The position numbers and the translations under genes are program-made. From Kribbella pratensis (GTDB taxonomy: Bacteria > Actinomycetota > Actinomycetes > Propionibacteriales > Kribbellaceae), in assembly GCF_004366075.1 (NCBI RefSeq), contig NZ_SODU01000001.1, positions 1,178,001 through 1,242,000 on the forward strand: a stretch of 64,000 nt of DNA, written 5' to 3'. The notes beneath the pieces were generated by a model, which saw nothing but the letters and a program-made list of their open reading frames with translations, was not told the DNA's origin and searched no databases. Of this stretch, positions 1 to 10,354 are shown piece after piece; position 1 is the stretch's first letter, and every line of letters starts with the position of its first letter.

Positions 1-59
1 CCGGCAGAGAAGATGGTCTCAAACACCATACAGTGTGGGTTCGAATCCCACCCAGGGCA
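1..59 (+). tRNA. tRNA gene, 3' part only (anticodon reads CAA)
   Basis: The window opens inside a tRNA gene. Visible are part of the D arm, an anticodon arm with a 5-bp stem (13-17 with 25-29) and 7-base loop 18-24, a T arm (stem 35-39 with 47-51, loop TTCGAAT) and the 3' acceptor strand 52-58 with discriminator A at 59. No CCA is encoded. The anticodon at 20-22 reads CAA, which would decode leucine TTG. The variable region between anticodon and T arms is only about five bases (30-34), unlike normal tRNA-Leu, which has a long variable arm. The amino-acid identity is therefore uncertain, and the 5' half lies outside the window. Confidence 0.7.
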
Positions 60-95
60 CAGAAACTGTCGGTTGCGGCTGGAAATTTAGCCGTT

Positions 96-845
96 GTGTA
101 CGACGAGCAGACCCGGGCGATGGCGCATACCGCGATGGCCGCCGGTGAGAGTCTCAGCGCGATCGGCAAGCGGCTCGGGGTCAGTCGGGCGGCGCTTCGG
201 GAGTGGCGGGACGGCAAGGTACGTCGGACTCCCCCGAGCGGCTGCCCGCGGTGTGGAAGCGGGATGCTCGACGCCTCGTCGTACGCGCATCTTCTGGGGC
301 TGTATCTAGGGGACGGCTGCCTGTCGAGGCACCGGCGTGAGGTGTATGCGCTGCGGATCGCCTGTGATGATCTCTACCCGCGGCTCATCGACGAAGCGGC
401 CGCCGCGGTGGGCGCGGTCCATCCGAGTCGACCGGTGCACCGGGTCCAGGCGGTCGGCTACACGTCAGTGGTTTCGTACTGGAAGCACTGGCGGTGCCTG
501 TTCCCGCAGCACGGTCCCGGGCCGAAGCACCGGCGTACGATCGCGCTCGCAGACTGGCAGCAGGAGATCGTTGCCGAGTTCCCCCAACTGTTCCTCCGCG
601 GCCTCTTCAACTCCGACGGCTGCCGCATGACCAACTGGACAACCCGAACAGTCGCCGGCCAACCGAAACGCTACGAATACCCGCGCTACATCTTCTCCAA
701 CGAATCCACCGACATCATGCACCTCTGCCAATGGGCCCTCGATCAACTCACCATCCCCTGGCGCATGCCCCGCCCGAACGCTCTGTCCGTTGCTCGTCGG
801 GAAGCCGTGGCCGCGCTCGACAGCTTCATCGGCCCGAAGTCCTGA
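96..845 (+). CDS. HTH and LAGLIDADG-like (homing-endonuclease-type) protein
   Basis: A 249-residue protein when started at GTG 96, which has GGAAA about ten bases upstream. A longer open frame begins at ATG 33 inside the tRNA T arm and is an unlikely real start. The N-terminus has a helix-turn-helix (about residues 10-35, SAIGKRLGVSRAALREW). Two LAGLIDADG-like motifs follow: LLGLYLGDGC near residue 70 and LRGLFNSDGC near residue 170. Each places an acidic residue where this endonuclease fold has its catalytic site. One CPRC pair lies between the HTH and the first motif. The family resembles free-standing homing endonucleases or regulators found beside actinobacterial tRNA genes. Whether it cleaves DNA or only binds it cannot be told from sequence. 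Confidence 0.7.
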   Translation: MYDEQTRAMAHTAMAAGESLSAIGKRLGVSRAALREWRDGKVRRTPPSGCPRCGSGMLDASSYAHLLGLYLGDGCLSRHRREVYALRIACDDLYPRLIDEAAAAVGAVHPSRPVHRVQAVGYTSVVSYWKHWRCLFPQHGPGPKHRRTIALADWQQEIVAEFPQLFLRGLFNSDGCRMTNWTTRTVAGQPKRYEYPRYIFSNESTDIMHLCQWALDQLTIPWRMPRPNALSVARREAVAALDSFIGPKS

Positions 846-850
846 GACGG

Positions 851-882
851 CGAAGCGGGCGGTTGGTCGACCGCCCGCTTCG
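851..882. terminator. Bidirectional hairpin terminator
   Basis: A perfect 13-bp inverted repeat (851-863 with 870-882) with a six-base loop lies between the stop of the HTH/LAGLIDADG gene and the stop of the convergent pyk gene. No long T-run follows, as is common for actinobacterial terminators. Confidence 0.75.
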
Positions 883-906
883 AGCTCGAGTCTCGTCAGC
901 CCGTGG

Positions 907-2358
907 TTACGGGTTGGGGCTTCGGTAGGCGGGGGCGTTGCCTTCGATGGCGTCGCCCATGCGGTGGACGCGGAGGGCGTTGGTGGAGCCGGGGATGCTG
1001 GGTGGGGAGCCGGCGACGATGACCACCAGGTCGCCCTTGTTGAGGATGCCGAGTTCCAGGAGGCGCTGGTCCACCTGGCGGACCATTTCGTCGGTGTGGT
1101 CGACGGTGGGGACGATGTGGGTGGTGATGCCCCACACCACGCTCAGCCAGGCGCTGACCGACGGGACAGGTGTGAACGCGAGCAGCGGGACATCGGTGCG
1201 GTAGCGAGCGAGGCGGAGCGCGGTGTCACCGGACTGGGTGAACGCGATCAGGTACTTCGCCTCCAGCCGCTCCGCGACGTCCGCGGCCGCGCGGGCGATC
1301 ACGCCGCCCTTGGTCTTCGGCTCCCACTCGATCTCCTGGATCCGGCCGAGACCGTGCTCCTCGGTCGACTCCACGATCCGGGCCATCGTCTTGACGGTCT
1401 CGATCGGGAACCGGCCGACGCTGGTCTCACCGGACAGCATCACCGCGTCGGCGCCGTCGAGTACGGCGTTCGCGACGTCGGAGGCCTCGGCCCGGGTCGG
1501 CCGCGGCGCGGAGATCATCGACTCCAGCATCTGGGTGGCGACGATCACCGGCTTCGCGTTCAGCCGGGCCTGGTCGATGATCAGCTTCTGGACCAGCGGG
1601 ACCTCCTCGAGCGGGAGCTCCACGCCGAGGTCGCCGCGGGCCACCATGAACCCGTCGAACGCCTCGATGATCTCGTCCAGGTTGGCGACCGCCTGCGGCT
1701 TCTCGATCTTCGCGACGACCGGGATCCGCAGACCCTCCTCGTCCATGATCTTGTGCACCAGCTGGATGTCGGCGGCGTCCCGGACGAACGACAGCGCGAT
1801 CATGTCGGCCGGCAGGTGCAGCGCCCAGCGCAGGTCCTCGGCGTCCTTCTCCGACAGCGCGGGCACGCTGACCGAGACGCCGGGCAGGTTGATGCCCTTG
1901 TGGTTGGAGACCGGCCCGCCGACGGTGACCCGGCAGACCACGTCGGTCTCGGTCACCTCCTCGGCGACGAGCGCGATCCGGCCGTCGTCGATCAGCAACT
2001 GGTCGCCCGGATTCACGTCACCCGGCAGACCGTCGTACGTCGTACCGCAGATGGTCTGGTCACCAGGCACCTCCCGGGTGGTGATCGTGAAGCGCTCGCC
2101 GTAGGTCAGCGTTGCCTTGCCCTCGGCGAACTCGGCCAGCCGGATCTTCGGCCCCTGCAGGTCGACCAGGATGCCGACATTGGCCCCGGTCTCCGCCGCA
2201 GCGGTGCGGATCCGCTGATAGATGCGCTCATGCTCGGCGTGGGCGCCGTGGCTCAGGTTGAGCCTTGCGACGTCCATACCTGCTTGGACGAGTTCTGTGA
2301 TGCGCTCCGGGGCGGCCGTAGCCGGGCCGAGCGTACAAACGATCTTTGCGCGACGCAC
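907..2358 (-). CDS. pyk: Pyruvate kinase
   Basis: This cytoplasmic enzyme converts phosphoenolpyruvate and ADP to pyruvate and ATP in the last step of glycolysis. At 483 residues it is a normal bacterial length. It starts at GTG with the conserved opening RRAKIVCTLGPA, then VARLNLSHG (nucleotide and K+ site region), the family signature IPVVAKIEKPQAV with its catalytic lysine, and MVARGDLGVELP for Mg2+ and substrate binding. A GGAGTAGGG ribosome site lies about ten bases upstream. It is the last gene of a leftward gltB-gltD-phosphoesterase-pyk row, 99 bases after the phosphoesterase, so it may also have its own promoter. Confidence 0.97.
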   Translation of the reverse strand: MRRAKIVCTLGPATAAPERITELVQAGMDVARLNLSHGAHAEHERIYQRIRTAAAETGANVGILVDLQGPKIRLAEFAEGKATLTYGERFTITTREVPGDQTICGTTYDGLPGDVNPGDQLLIDDGRIALVAEEVTETDVVCRVTVGGPVSNHKGINLPGVSVSVPALSEKDAEDLRWALHLPADMIALSFVRDAADIQLVHKIMDEEGLRIPVVAKIEKPQAVANLDEIIEAFDGFMVARGDLGVELPLEEVPLVQKLIIDQARLNAKPVIVATQMLESMISAPRPTRAEASDVANAVLDGADAVMLSGETSVGRFPIETVKTMARIVESTEEHGLGRIQEIEWEPKTKGGVIARAAADVAERLEAKYLIAFTQSGDTALRLARYRTDVPLLAFTPVPSVSAWLSVVWGITTHIVPTVDHTDEMVRQVDQRLLELGILNKGDLVVIVAGSPPSIPGSTNALRVHRMGDAIEGNAPAYRSPNP

Positions 2359-2457
2359 GTCACAAAACCCTACTCCTGCAAACCACTGGGTCCGCTGGTC
2401 CGCCCCCGTTACTGGACAGTTAACAGTAGAAGACGAGCAGCGGCATCGCCTGAATCG

Positions 2458-4044
2458 TCAAGAACCCAAGGGGGTGTAGGGCCCGACGGTCACGTCGCCG
2501 CTGGGCTGGGCGGTGACCGCCTGCAGACCGACCGGAAGGCCCTTCTGGTAGGTGATCAGGGTGACCTCACCCGGTTTGCGCAGTGTGTAGCCCAGCGCGA
2601 AGGCGTACGCCGCTCCCCCGGTCGTCCCGTTCGTGTACGTCGTGACCGCGCGGTTGTCGACCACCCGGTGTTCGGGCCCGACCTGGCGATGCAGATGACC
2701 GGACAACAGCAACGTCGCGCACCCTCGCGCCGCGGTGTCGGCGAACGACGACGGGTCGTGCACCACCATCGTCGAGATCCGCTTGTCCTCCGGCTGGTCG
2801 CAGGCGATGTCCGCGAGCCGCTGCGACTGGTGCTCGATGGTCTCGTCGCCCGGGCTGTCCGCGCTGCCCAGTCCGGTGCGCGTCGGGTCGCTGTCGCCGA
2901 GGAACCGGATCCCCTCGACCTCGACCGGCTTGCTGTCGAGCACGGTGAACCCGGCCTTGCGCATGGACCCCTCGATGTGGCCGCCGGCGTCGTGGTTGCC
3001 GGCCACCGCGACCACCTTGAAGTCCTTGAAGTGCTGCCGCAGCGAGTTGATGCTGAATGCTTCCCAGCTCTGCCCGGACGAGGTGTCGTCACCCGCGTCG
3101 ATGAGCAGCTTTGCGCCGCCCGCTTTGGCCACCGCGGCCGCGAAGCCGTCGATCCCGATGTTGTCGTGCCGGTCCGAGACCAGCAGGGCGACCTTCTCGT
3201 TCTCGTTCGGCTGGTGCAGTTGCGGTGCGACGTCGGCGACCCGGTCCTTGAGCCTGCCGTACAGCTCGGTGGACTTGCGGTACGTCTCGACCAGCGTGCG
3301 GATCACGCCGACCCCGCCGGTGGTGGAGAACCCGGACGCGACCTCGACCGTCTTCAGCCGGTCGTCGAACGACATCTCCGGCAGCAGCTTGAACAACGGC
3401 TGCCACTGCGTCGGCGGTACGTCGGGCTGCCGCATCCGTCCCGGTCCGTAGATCGACGCGATCGTGATCAGCATCGCGACCAGGACGACGATCATCCGGT
3501 GCTCGGTCCGGCGTTCGTGCCGATGCACCAGGTGCCACAGTTCGCTCCGGCGCCGTGCCCCGAGAGCCGTCCACAGGGTCGCGACCACCACCACGACGAG
3601 CAGGCCGGACCCGGCCCCGGCGACCGCGTTGTCGACCGCCATCTCCTGGACGACCTGCTGGATCCGCCCGATCTCACCGTCGGGCTGGGAGGCGATCAGG
3701 GTGTCGCGGGTGAGCAGCTCGGTGAGGTTGCCGGCGTCGGTCTCCTGGACGTCGACGTTGACGCCGATGCCGCCGGGCGCGTTCGTCGGGATCCGCAACC
3801 GCGGCAGTACTGCGCCGAGGTCGACGGTCGCGTGCCCGTCGAACGTCGGCGACACCGTCGCCGCGTGGGCGCCGATCGTGACCCGCTCGGAGTCGTTCAC
3901 GAACCCGAACAGTCCCACGAGGACCGAGGTCAGGACGAAGAGCAGGCTCAACCCGGCCCACGGCACAACCGCCCGCAGCCGCTCCTTCGTCACCAGCCGT
4001 ACCACCACACTCACCAACCTACCGAGAAGCCCCACCTCGAGCAC
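2458..4044 (-). CDS. Membrane-anchored metallophosphoesterase
   Basis: A calcineurin-like phosphoesterase with membrane segments in its N-terminal half. From GTG 4044 it is 528 residues. A longer frame to 4185 would run into gltD and adds a low-complexity Arg/Pro stretch, so it was not used. There is one hydrophobic segment near the N-terminus (PWAGLSLLFVLTSVLVGLFG) and two more before the catalytic domain. The C-terminal domain carries the metal-site series: SDRHDN, DAGDD, AGNHD and SGHLH. The natural substrate is unknown; extracytoplasmic nucleotide or phospholipid esters are possible. It lies between gltD and pyk on the same strand. Confidence 0.8.
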   Translation of the reverse strand: MLEVGLLGRLVSVVVRLVTKERLRAVVPWAGLSLLFVLTSVLVGLFGFVNDSERVTIGAHAATVSPTFDGHATVDLGAVLPRLRIPTNAPGGIGVNVDVQETDAGNLTELLTRDTLIASQPDGEIGRIQQVVQEMAVDNAVAGAGSGLLVVVVVATLWTALGARRRSELWHLVHRHERRTEHRMIVVLVAMLITIASIYGPGRMRQPDVPPTQWQPLFKLLPEMSFDDRLKTVEVASGFSTTGGVGVIRTLVETYRKSTELYGRLKDRVADVAPQLHQPNENEKVALLVSDRHDNIGIDGFAAAVAKAGGAKLLIDAGDDTSSGQSWEAFSINSLRQHFKDFKVVAVAGNHDAGGHIEGSMRKAGFTVLDSKPVEVEGIRFLGDSDPTRTGLGSADSPGDETIEHQSQRLADIACDQPEDKRISTMVVHDPSSFADTAARGCATLLLSGHLHRQVGPEHRVVDNRAVTTYTNGTTGGAAYAFALGYTLRKPGEVTLITYQKGLPVGLQAVTAQPSGDVTVGPYTPLGS

Positions 4045-4099
4045 CGACCACCGTTTCCCTGCCGGGTTTGGTTGCCTGGGGCCCAAGGTGGGGCTGCTG

Positions 4100-5566
4100 T
4101 CAGACTGCGAGGGGGCGGGCGGTGGGCGGGATCGGTGTCGGGAGCGTCGACGATCCGGTGAGGTGCGCGTCGACGCCGCCGGCACAGGAACGGCCTTCGG
4201 CGATGGCCCATACGATCAGCGACTGGCCGCGGCCGGCGTCACCGCAGGCGAAGACACCCTCGACCGAGGTCTGGTACCGGTTGTCCCGCTTCACGTTGCC
4301 GCGCTCGTCGAGCTCGACCCCGAGCTGCTCGAGGAAACCCTCGCGCTCCGGGCCGACGAAGCCCATCGCCAGCAGCACGAGCTGCGCCGGGATGGTCCGC
4401 TCGGAGCCCTCGACCGGGGTGAACTTCCCGTCCTTGAACTCCACCTCGACCAGGTTCAGCCCCGAGACGTTGCCGTCGGCATCGGCCTCGAAGTTCACCG
4501 TGGAGACGGCGTACACCCGGTCGCCGCCCTCCTCGTGCGCGGAGGCGACCCGGTAGATCATCGGGTACGTCGGCCACGGCTGGTGGCCCGGGCGGTCGTC
4601 GCCGGGTCGCGGCATGATCTCCAGCTGGGTCACCGTCCGCGCGCCCTGCCGGTGCGCCGTACCGAGACAGTCGGCGCCGGTGTCGCCGCCGCCGATGATC
4701 ACCACGTCCTTGCCGGTCGCGACGATCTGGTTCTCGACGGTCTGCCCGAGCGCGGCCCGGTTGGACTGCGGCAGGTACTCCATCGCCTGGTGGATGCCGC
4801 CGTACTCACGGCCCGGCACCGGCAGGTCACGGGCCGCCGTGGCACCGGTCGCGATCACCACCGCGTCGTACCGCTGCTTGAGCTGGGTCCCCGTGACGTC
4901 CACGCCGACGTTGACGCCGGAGCGGAAGACCGTGCCCTCCTCCTTCATCTGCTGGATGCGCCGGTCGACCTGGATCTTTTCCATCTTGAACTCGGGAATG
5001 CCGTACCGCAGCAGGCCGCCCGGGGCGTCGGCGCGCTCGTACACCGCGACCGTGTGCCCCGCGCGGGTCAGCTGCTGCGCGGCGGCCAGTCCGGCGGGAC
5101 CGGACCCGACGACCGCGATCGTCTTGCCGGTCAGCCACTCCGGCGGCTGCGGGTTGACGTCACCGGTCTCCCAGGCCTTGTCGATGATCGCGACCTCGAC
5201 GTTCTTGATCGTCACCGGGTCCTGGTTGATGCCCAGGACGCAGGACGTCTCGCACGGCGCCGGGCAGAGCCGCCCGGTGAACTCCGGGAAGTTGTTGGTC
5301 GCGTGCAACCGCTCGATCGCACTCGACCAGTCGTCCCGCCAGACCAGGTCGTTCCACTCCGGGATCAGGTTTCCCAGCGGACAGCCGCTGTGGCAGAACG
5401 GGATACCGCAGTCCATGCAGCGGCCGGCCTGCTTGGTGATGATCGGCAGCAGCGCCTTGCCGGGACCGCCGGGGTAGACCTCTTTCCAGTCCTTGACCCG
5501 CTCCTCGACCGGCCGCCGGTCGGCGACCTCCCGCGGGGTGGTCAGGAATCCCTTGGGGTCAGCCAT
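4100..5566 (-). CDS. gltD: Glutamate synthase (NADPH), small subunit
   Basis: The beta subunit of glutamate synthase passes electrons from NADPH through FAD to the large subunit. It has 488 residues. The N-terminal cysteine clusters (CMDCGIPFCHSGCPLGN) bind Fe-S clusters. A Rossmann motif GSGPAGLAAAQ binds FAD, and VVIIGGGDTGADC binds NADPH. The ATG overlaps the gltB stop by one base (TGATG), which indicates translational coupling. This start gives the family-typical opening [15 protein letters not shown] much longer upstream frame through gltB in a different reading phase is spurious. Confidence 0.96.
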   Translation of the reverse strand: MADPKGFLTTPREVADRRPVEERVKDWKEVYPGGPGKALLPIITKQAGRCMDCGIPFCHSGCPLGNLIPEWNDLVWRDDWSSAIERLHATNNFPEFTGRLCPAPCETSCVLGINQDPVTIKNVEVAIIDKAWETGDVNPQPPEWLTGKTIAVVGSGPAGLAAAQQLTRAGHTVAVYERADAPGGLLRYGIPEFKMEKIQVDRRIQQMKEEGTVFRSGVNVGVDVTGTQLKQRYDAVVIATGATAARDLPVPGREYGGIHQAMEYLPQSNRAALGQTVENQIVATGKDVVIIGGGDTGADCLGTAHRQGARTVTQLEIMPRPGDDRPGHQPWPTYPMIYRVASAHEEGGDRVYAVSTVNFEADADGNVSGLNLVEVEFKDGKFTPVEGSERTIPAQLVLLAMGFVGPEREGFLEQLGVELDERGNVKRDNRYQTSVEGVFACGDAGRGQSLIVWAIAEGRSCAGGVDAHLTGSSTLPTPIPPTARPLAV

Positions 5567-8500
5567 CAGATGGCCTCCATCATCGCTCGCGTGGTGGCAT
5601 CCTCGTCCAGCCCGTCGCGCTCGGCGGCCGCCTTGGCCGCCAGCACCCGGGCGTAGTCGCGGGGCATCACCGTGGTGAACCTGGCAGCAGCGGCCGGCCA
5701 GTCGGCGAGCAGCTTGGCCGCCCGCTCCGAACCGGTCTCCTCGAAGTGCCTGCGGACCAGGTCGTGCAGCAGTTCGGACTCGTCCGTGGTGACCGGGTGC
5801 AGATCCACCAGCTCCGGGTTCACCAGGGTGTGGTCCAGGTCGAGCACGTGGGCCACGCCGCCCGACATGCCCGCCGCGAAGTTCCGGCCGACGGCGCCGA
5901 GTACGACGACGCGCCCACCGGTCATGTACTCGCACGCGTGGTCGCCGACCGACTCGACGATCGCGGTCGCGCCGGAGTTCCGGACGCAGAACCGCTGGCC
6001 GGCGCCGCCGCTGATGAACAGTTCGCCGGACGTCGCGCCGTACGCGATCACGTTGCCGGCGATGATCTGGTCGGCAGCGTCGAACCGGGCGCGCCGGTCG
6101 GGCCGGATGACGACCCGGCCGCCGGACAGTCCCTTGCCGACGTAGTCGTTGGCGTCGCCCTCGAGGCGCAGGGTGACACCGCGCGGGACGAAGGCGGCGA
6201 ACGAGTTGCCGGCCGACCCGGTGAAGGTGAGGTCGATGGTGCCGTCGGCCAGTCCGGCCGCGCGGTACCGCTTGGTGATCTCGTGGCCGAGCATCGTGCC
6301 GACGGTCCGGTTGACGTTGCGGATCGCGAGCTGTGCCCGGACCGGTTCGCCGTTGTCCAGCGCGGGCTGGCAGATCCGGATCAGCTCGTTGTCGAGGGCC
6401 TTGTCCAGACCGTGGTTCTGCTCGATGGTCTGGTGCAGCGACGCGCCCTCGGGCAGCGCCGGCACGTGCAGGATCGGCGACAGGTCGAGCCCGTCGGCCT
6501 TCCAGTGGTCGACGGCGCGCTCGATGTCGAGTACTTCGGCGTGCCCGATCGCCTCGTCCAGCGTCCGGAACCCGAGCTCCGCTAGGTACTCGCGGACCTC
6601 CTCGGCGATGAACTCGAAGAAGTTCACGACGAACTCGGGCTTGCCGCTGAACCGCTCCCGCAGCACCGGGTTCTGGGTCGCGACCCCTACCGGACAGGTG
6701 TCCAGGTGGCAGACCCGCATCATGATGCAGCCCGACACCACCAGCGGAGCGGTCGCGAAACCGTACTCCTCCGCGCCGAGCAGCGCCGCGACGATCACGT
6801 CCCGACCGGTCTTCAACTGACCGTCGGTCTGTACGACGATTCGGTCCCGCAAACCGTTCAGCAGCAGGGTTTGCTGCGTCTCGGCCAGACCCAGCTCCCA
6901 CGGCCCGCCCGCGTGCTTCAGCGAGGTCAGCGGCGCCGCACCGGTACCGCCGTCGTGGCCGGAGATCAGTACGACGTCCGCGTGCGCCTTGGAGACACCG
7001 GCCGCGATCGTGCCGACGCCGACCTCGGAGACCAGCTTCACGTGGATCCGCGCCTGTGGGTTCGCGTTCTTCAGGTCGTGGATCAGCTGCGCCAGGTCCT
7101 CGATCGAGTAGATGTCGTGGTGCGGCGGCGGCGAGATCAGGCCGACGCCCGGCGTCGAGTGCCGGGTGCTGGCGACCCACGGGTACACCTTCGGGCCGGG
7201 CAGCTGCCCGCCCTCACCGGGCTTCGCGCCCTGCGCCATCTTGATCTGGATGTCGTCGGAGTTCGTCAGGTACTCCGCGGTGACGCCGAAGCGGCCGGAC
7301 GCGACCTGCTTGATCGAGCTCCGCCGGGCCGGGTCGTACAACCGGTCGGCGTCCTCGCCGCCCTCACCGGTGTTCGACTTGCCGCCGAGCTGGTTCATCG
7401 CGATCGCCAGCGTGGTGTGCGCCTCGGCGCTGATCGAGCCGTAGCTCATCGCACCGGTGGAGAACCGCTTGACGATCGCACTGACCGGCTCGACCTCGTC
7501 GATCGGGATCGGCTGCCGGTCACTCTTGAACCCGAACAGGCCGCGCAGCGTCATCAGCCGCTCGGACTGCTCGTCGACCCGCGACGTGTACTGCTTGAAG
7601 ATGTCGTACCGCCCGGTCCGGGTGCTGTGCTGCAGCCGGAAGACCGTCTCCGGGTCGAACAGGTGCGGCTCGCCCTCGCGGCGCCACTGGTACTCGCCGC
7701 CGATCTCGAGCTTGCGGTGCGCCGGCAGGATGCCGTCGGCCGGGTACGCGCGCAGGTGCCGGCGGCGTACCTCCTCGGCGATCGTGTCCAGCCCGACGCC
7801 GCCGATCCTGGACGACGTACCGGTGAAGTAGATGTCGACCAGGAACGGGGACAGCCCGTTCGCCTCGAAGATCTGGGCGCCGGTGTACGACGCGACCGTC
7901 GAGACACCCATCTTCGACATGACCTTGAGCACGCCCTTGCCGAGCGACTTCACGACGTTGCGGATCGCCTGCTCCGGCTCGATACCGGGCAGGTACGTGC
8001 CCTGGCGGCACAGGTCCTCGACGGACTCGAGCGCCAGGTACGGGTTGATCGCGGCCGCGCCGTACCCCATCAGGAGCGCGACGTGGTGCACCTCGCGGAC
8101 GTCACCGGCCTCGACGACGAGACCGACCTGGGTGCGGGTCTTCTTCCTCACCAGGTGGTGATGAACCGCCGCGGTCAGCAGCAGCGACGGGACCGGCGCG
8201 CTGTCGGCGTTCGAGTGCCGGTCGGACAGCACCAGGATGCGGGCGCCGTCACGGATCGCGGCGTCGGCCTCGGCGCAGATCTCGTCGAGGCGTGTGCGGA
8301 GCGCCTCACCCCCGCCTTCGACGTCGTACACGCCGCGCAGGACCGTGGTGGCCAGGCCGGGCATGTCGCCGTCGAGGTTGATGTGCCGGAGCTTGGCCAG
8401 CTCGTCGTTGGTGATCACGGGGAACGGGATCACCACCTGCCGGCAGGAGGCCGGGCTCGGGTTGAGCAGGTTGGACTCCGGGCCGAGGCTGGACGACAGC

Positions 8501-10104
8501 GAGGTCACCAGCTCCTCGCGGATCGCGTCCAGCGGCGGGTTCGTGACCTGTGCGAACAGCTGCGCGAAGTAGTCGAACAGGAGCCGCGGCCGGTCGCTCA
8601 GGACGGCGATCGGCGTGTCGGTGCCCATCGAGCCGATCGGCTCCGCGCCGGACTTCGCCATCGGGGTGAGGATGACGCGCAGCTCCTCCTCGGTGTACCC
8701 GAAGACCTGCTGGCGCCGGGTCACCGACGCGTGGCTGTGCACGACGTGCTCCCGCTCGTGCAGGTCCTCGAACCGGATCAGGCCGGCGTGCAGCCACTCG
8801 TCGTACGGGTGCTCTGCTGCGAGCGCGTTCTTCACCTCGGCGTCGGTGATGATCCGGTGCGCGTCGACGTCGACCAGGAAGATCCGGCCCGGCTCGAGCC
8901 GGCCCTTCTCGGTCACGGTGGCCGGGTCGATGTCCAGGACGCCGGCCTCGGAGGCGAGGACGACGAGACCGTCGTCGGTCACCCAGTACCGCGAGGGCCG
9001 CAGGCCGTTGCGGTCCAGGACCGCGCCGACCTTGGTGCCGTCGGAGAAGACGACCGACGCCGGGCCGTCCCAGGGCTCCATCAGCGTCGAGTGGAACTCG
9101 TAGAACGCGCGCCGCTTCGGGTCCATCGTGGTGGCGTTCTCCCACGCCTCCGGGATCATCATCAGCATCGCGTGCGGCAGCGAGCGGCCGCCGAGGTGCA
9201 GGAGCTCGAGAACCTCGTCGAACGACGCCGAGTCCGAGGCGCTCGGCGTACAGATCGGGTAGAGCTGCTCGAGGTCGCCCGGGATCAGGTCGCTGGAGAG
9301 CAGCGCCTCGCGGGCGCGCATCCAGTTCCGGTTGCCCTGGACGGTGTTGATCTCACCGTTGTGGGCGATGTAGCGGTACGGGTGGGCCAGTGGCCAGGAC
9401 GGGAACGTGTTCGTCGAGAACCGCGAGTGCACGATCCCGATCGCGGAGGCGAGGTCGGGGTCGGTCAGCTCGGGGAAGAACTTGTCCAGCTGGTCGGTGG
9501 TCAGCATCCCCTTGTAGGTGATGGTCCGGCCGGACAGCGACGGGAAGTACGTCTCGGTCTCCTTCTCGGCGCGCTTGCGCAGCCGGAAGGCCATCCGCTC
9601 CAGCGCCAGGCCGAGCACGCGGCCCGCCTTCGCCGTCACGAAGAGCTGCTTGAAGGTAGGCATCACCGAGCGTGCGGTGGCGCCGAGCAGATCGGGGTTG
9701 GTCGGGACGTCGCGCCAGCCGACCACGGCCAGGTCCTCCTCGGCCGCCAGCTCCTCGATCCGCGCGATCGCCTTCGCGGCGTCGTCGGGATCGGCGGGCA
9801 GGAAGGCGATACCGGCCGCGTAGCTGTGCGGCGCGGGCAGCTCGAACTCGCACACCTTGCGGTAGAAGGCGTCCGGGACCTGGATCAGGATGCCGGCGCC
9901 GTCACCGGAGTCGGGCTCGGCACCGGACGCGCCACGGTGCTCGAGGTTCCGCAGGGCGGTCAACGCCTTGGCCACGATGTCGTGGCTCGGTACACCGGTC
10001 AGGGTCGCGACGAAAGCGACTCCACAAGCGTCGTGCTCATGGTTTCCGTCGTACAGGCCCTCGCTGGGGCGGTGCCGGTTTTGGGCAGGGGGGACACCAA
10101 ACAT
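5566..10104 (-). CDS. gltB: Glutamate synthase, large subunit
   Basis: The alpha subunit hydrolyses glutamine and transfers ammonia to 2-oxoglutarate, making two glutamates. Its 1512 residues fit the family. The class II amidotransferase domain begins at Cys27 in EHDACGVAF; this cysteine becomes the N-terminal nucleophile after removal of a 26-residue propeptide. A central domain, the FMN-binding synthase domain with the 3Fe-4S cysteines in [17 protein letters not shown], and the C-terminal glycine-repeat beta-helix follow. Start ATG 10104 has GGGAG seven bases upstream. A 250-base leader without genes separates it from the divergent kinase-like gene, so the promoter should lie there. It is the first gene of the gltBD unit. 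Confidence 0.97.
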   Translation of the reverse strand: MFGVPPAQNRHRPSEGLYDGNHEHDACGVAFVATLTGVPSHDIVAKALTALRNLEHRGASGAEPDSGDGAGILIQVPDAFYRKVCEFELPAPHSYAAGIAFLPADPDDAAKAIARIEELAAEEDLAVVGWRDVPTNPDLLGATARSVMPTFKQLFVTAKAGRVLGLALERMAFRLRKRAEKETETYFPSLSGRTITYKGMLTTDQLDKFFPELTDPDLASAIGIVHSRFSTNTFPSWPLAHPYRYIAHNGEINTVQGNRNWMRAREALLSSDLIPGDLEQLYPICTPSASDSASFDEVLELLHLGGRSLPHAMLMMIPEAWENATTMDPKRRAFYEFHSTLMEPWDGPASVVFSDGTKVGAVLDRNGLRPSRYWVTDDGLVVLASEAGVLDIDPATVTEKGRLEPGRIFLVDVDAHRIITDAEVKNALAAEHPYDEWLHAGLIRFEDLHEREHVVHSHASVTRRQQVFGYTEEELRVILTPMAKSGAEPIGSMGTDTPIAVLSDRPRLLFDYFAQLFAQVTNPPLDAIREELVTSLSSSLGPESNLLNPSPASCRQVVIPFPVITNDELAKLRHINLDGDMPGLATTVLRGVYDVEGGGEALRTRLDEICAEADAAIRDGARILVLSDRHSNADSAPVPSLLLTAAVHHHLVRKKTRTQVGLVVEAGDVREVHHVALLMGYGAAAINPYLALESVEDLCRQGTYLPGIEPEQAIRNVVKSLGKGVLKVMSKMGVSTVASYTGAQIFEANGLSPFLVDIYFTGTSSRIGGVGLDTIAEEVRRRHLRAYPADGILPAHRKLEIGGEYQWRREGEPHLFDPETVFRLQHSTRTGRYDIFKQYTSRVDEQSERLMTLRGLFGFKSDRQPIPIDEVEPVSAIVKRFSTGAMSYGSISAEAHTTLAIAMNQLGGKSNTGEGGEDADRLYDPARRSSIKQVASGRFGVTAEYLTNSDDIQIKMAQGAKPGEGGQLPGPKVYPWVASTRHSTPGVGLISPPPHHDIYSIEDLAQLIHDLKNANPQARIHVKLVSEVGVGTIAAGVSKAHADVVLISGHDGGTGAAPLTSLKHAGGPWELGLAETQQTLLLNGLRDRIVVQTDGQLKTGRDVIVAALLGAEEYGFATAPLVVSGCIMMRVCHLDTCPVGVATQNPVLRERFSGKPEFVVNFFEFIAEEVREYLAELGFRTLDEAIGHAEVLDIERAVDHWKADGLDLSPILHVPALPEGASLHQTIEQNHGLDKALDNELIRICQPALDNGEPVRAQLAIRNVNRTVGTMLGHEITKRYRAAGLADGTIDLTFTGSAGNSFAAFVPRGVTLRLEGDANDYVGKGLSGGRVVIRPDRRARFDAADQIIAGNVIAYGATSGELFISGGAGQRFCVRNSGATAIVESVGDHACEYMTGGRVVVLGAVGRNFAAGMSGGVAHVLDLDHTLVNPELVDLHPVTTDESELLHDLVRRHFEETGSERAAKLLADWPAAAARFTTVMPRDYARVLAAKAAAERDGLDEDATTRAMMEAI

Positions 10105-10354
10105 TCAGGAGCTCCCGTCGTCCTACGGTCAACACAACTGGCCGCGGGACAACACTGGCCCAAGCCGGGAGTCCCGAGACTACCTCATGACGCCCGCCAG
10201 TTGGACTTCCTGTCCATCACGAAACGCCTTGATAACCCTCCGTAAGCAAGCGCTCACTATGGCCTCCCATCATCCCAGCCCACCTCCGTCACAGCCACCC
10301 ACACCCGCTCGAAATTCACCTGCTGAGACCGCGAGATCCTGATAGGCCAGCTCT

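Noticed and set aside
33-95. ATG 33 as the start of the HTH/LAGLIDADG protein
   Set aside because: It lies inside the tRNA T arm and would translate tRNA sequence (WVRIPPRAQ). GTG 96 has a better-placed ribosome site.
790-4161. A 1123-codon open frame on the + strand opposite pyk and the phosphoesterase
   Set aside because: It is a shadow frame caused by high G+C. Its translation is Arg/Asp/Val-rich without domains, while the - strand encodes well-known proteins throughout.
5567-7180. Upstream extension of the gltD frame through gltB
   Set aside because: The gltD protein starts at 5566 with a family-typical N-terminus; the extension is out-of-phase gltB sequence.
10105-10354. A riboswitch or attenuator in the gltB leader
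   Set aside because: Only scattered short pairings were seen and no known riboswitch pattern was recognised; the C-rich leader is left unannotated.
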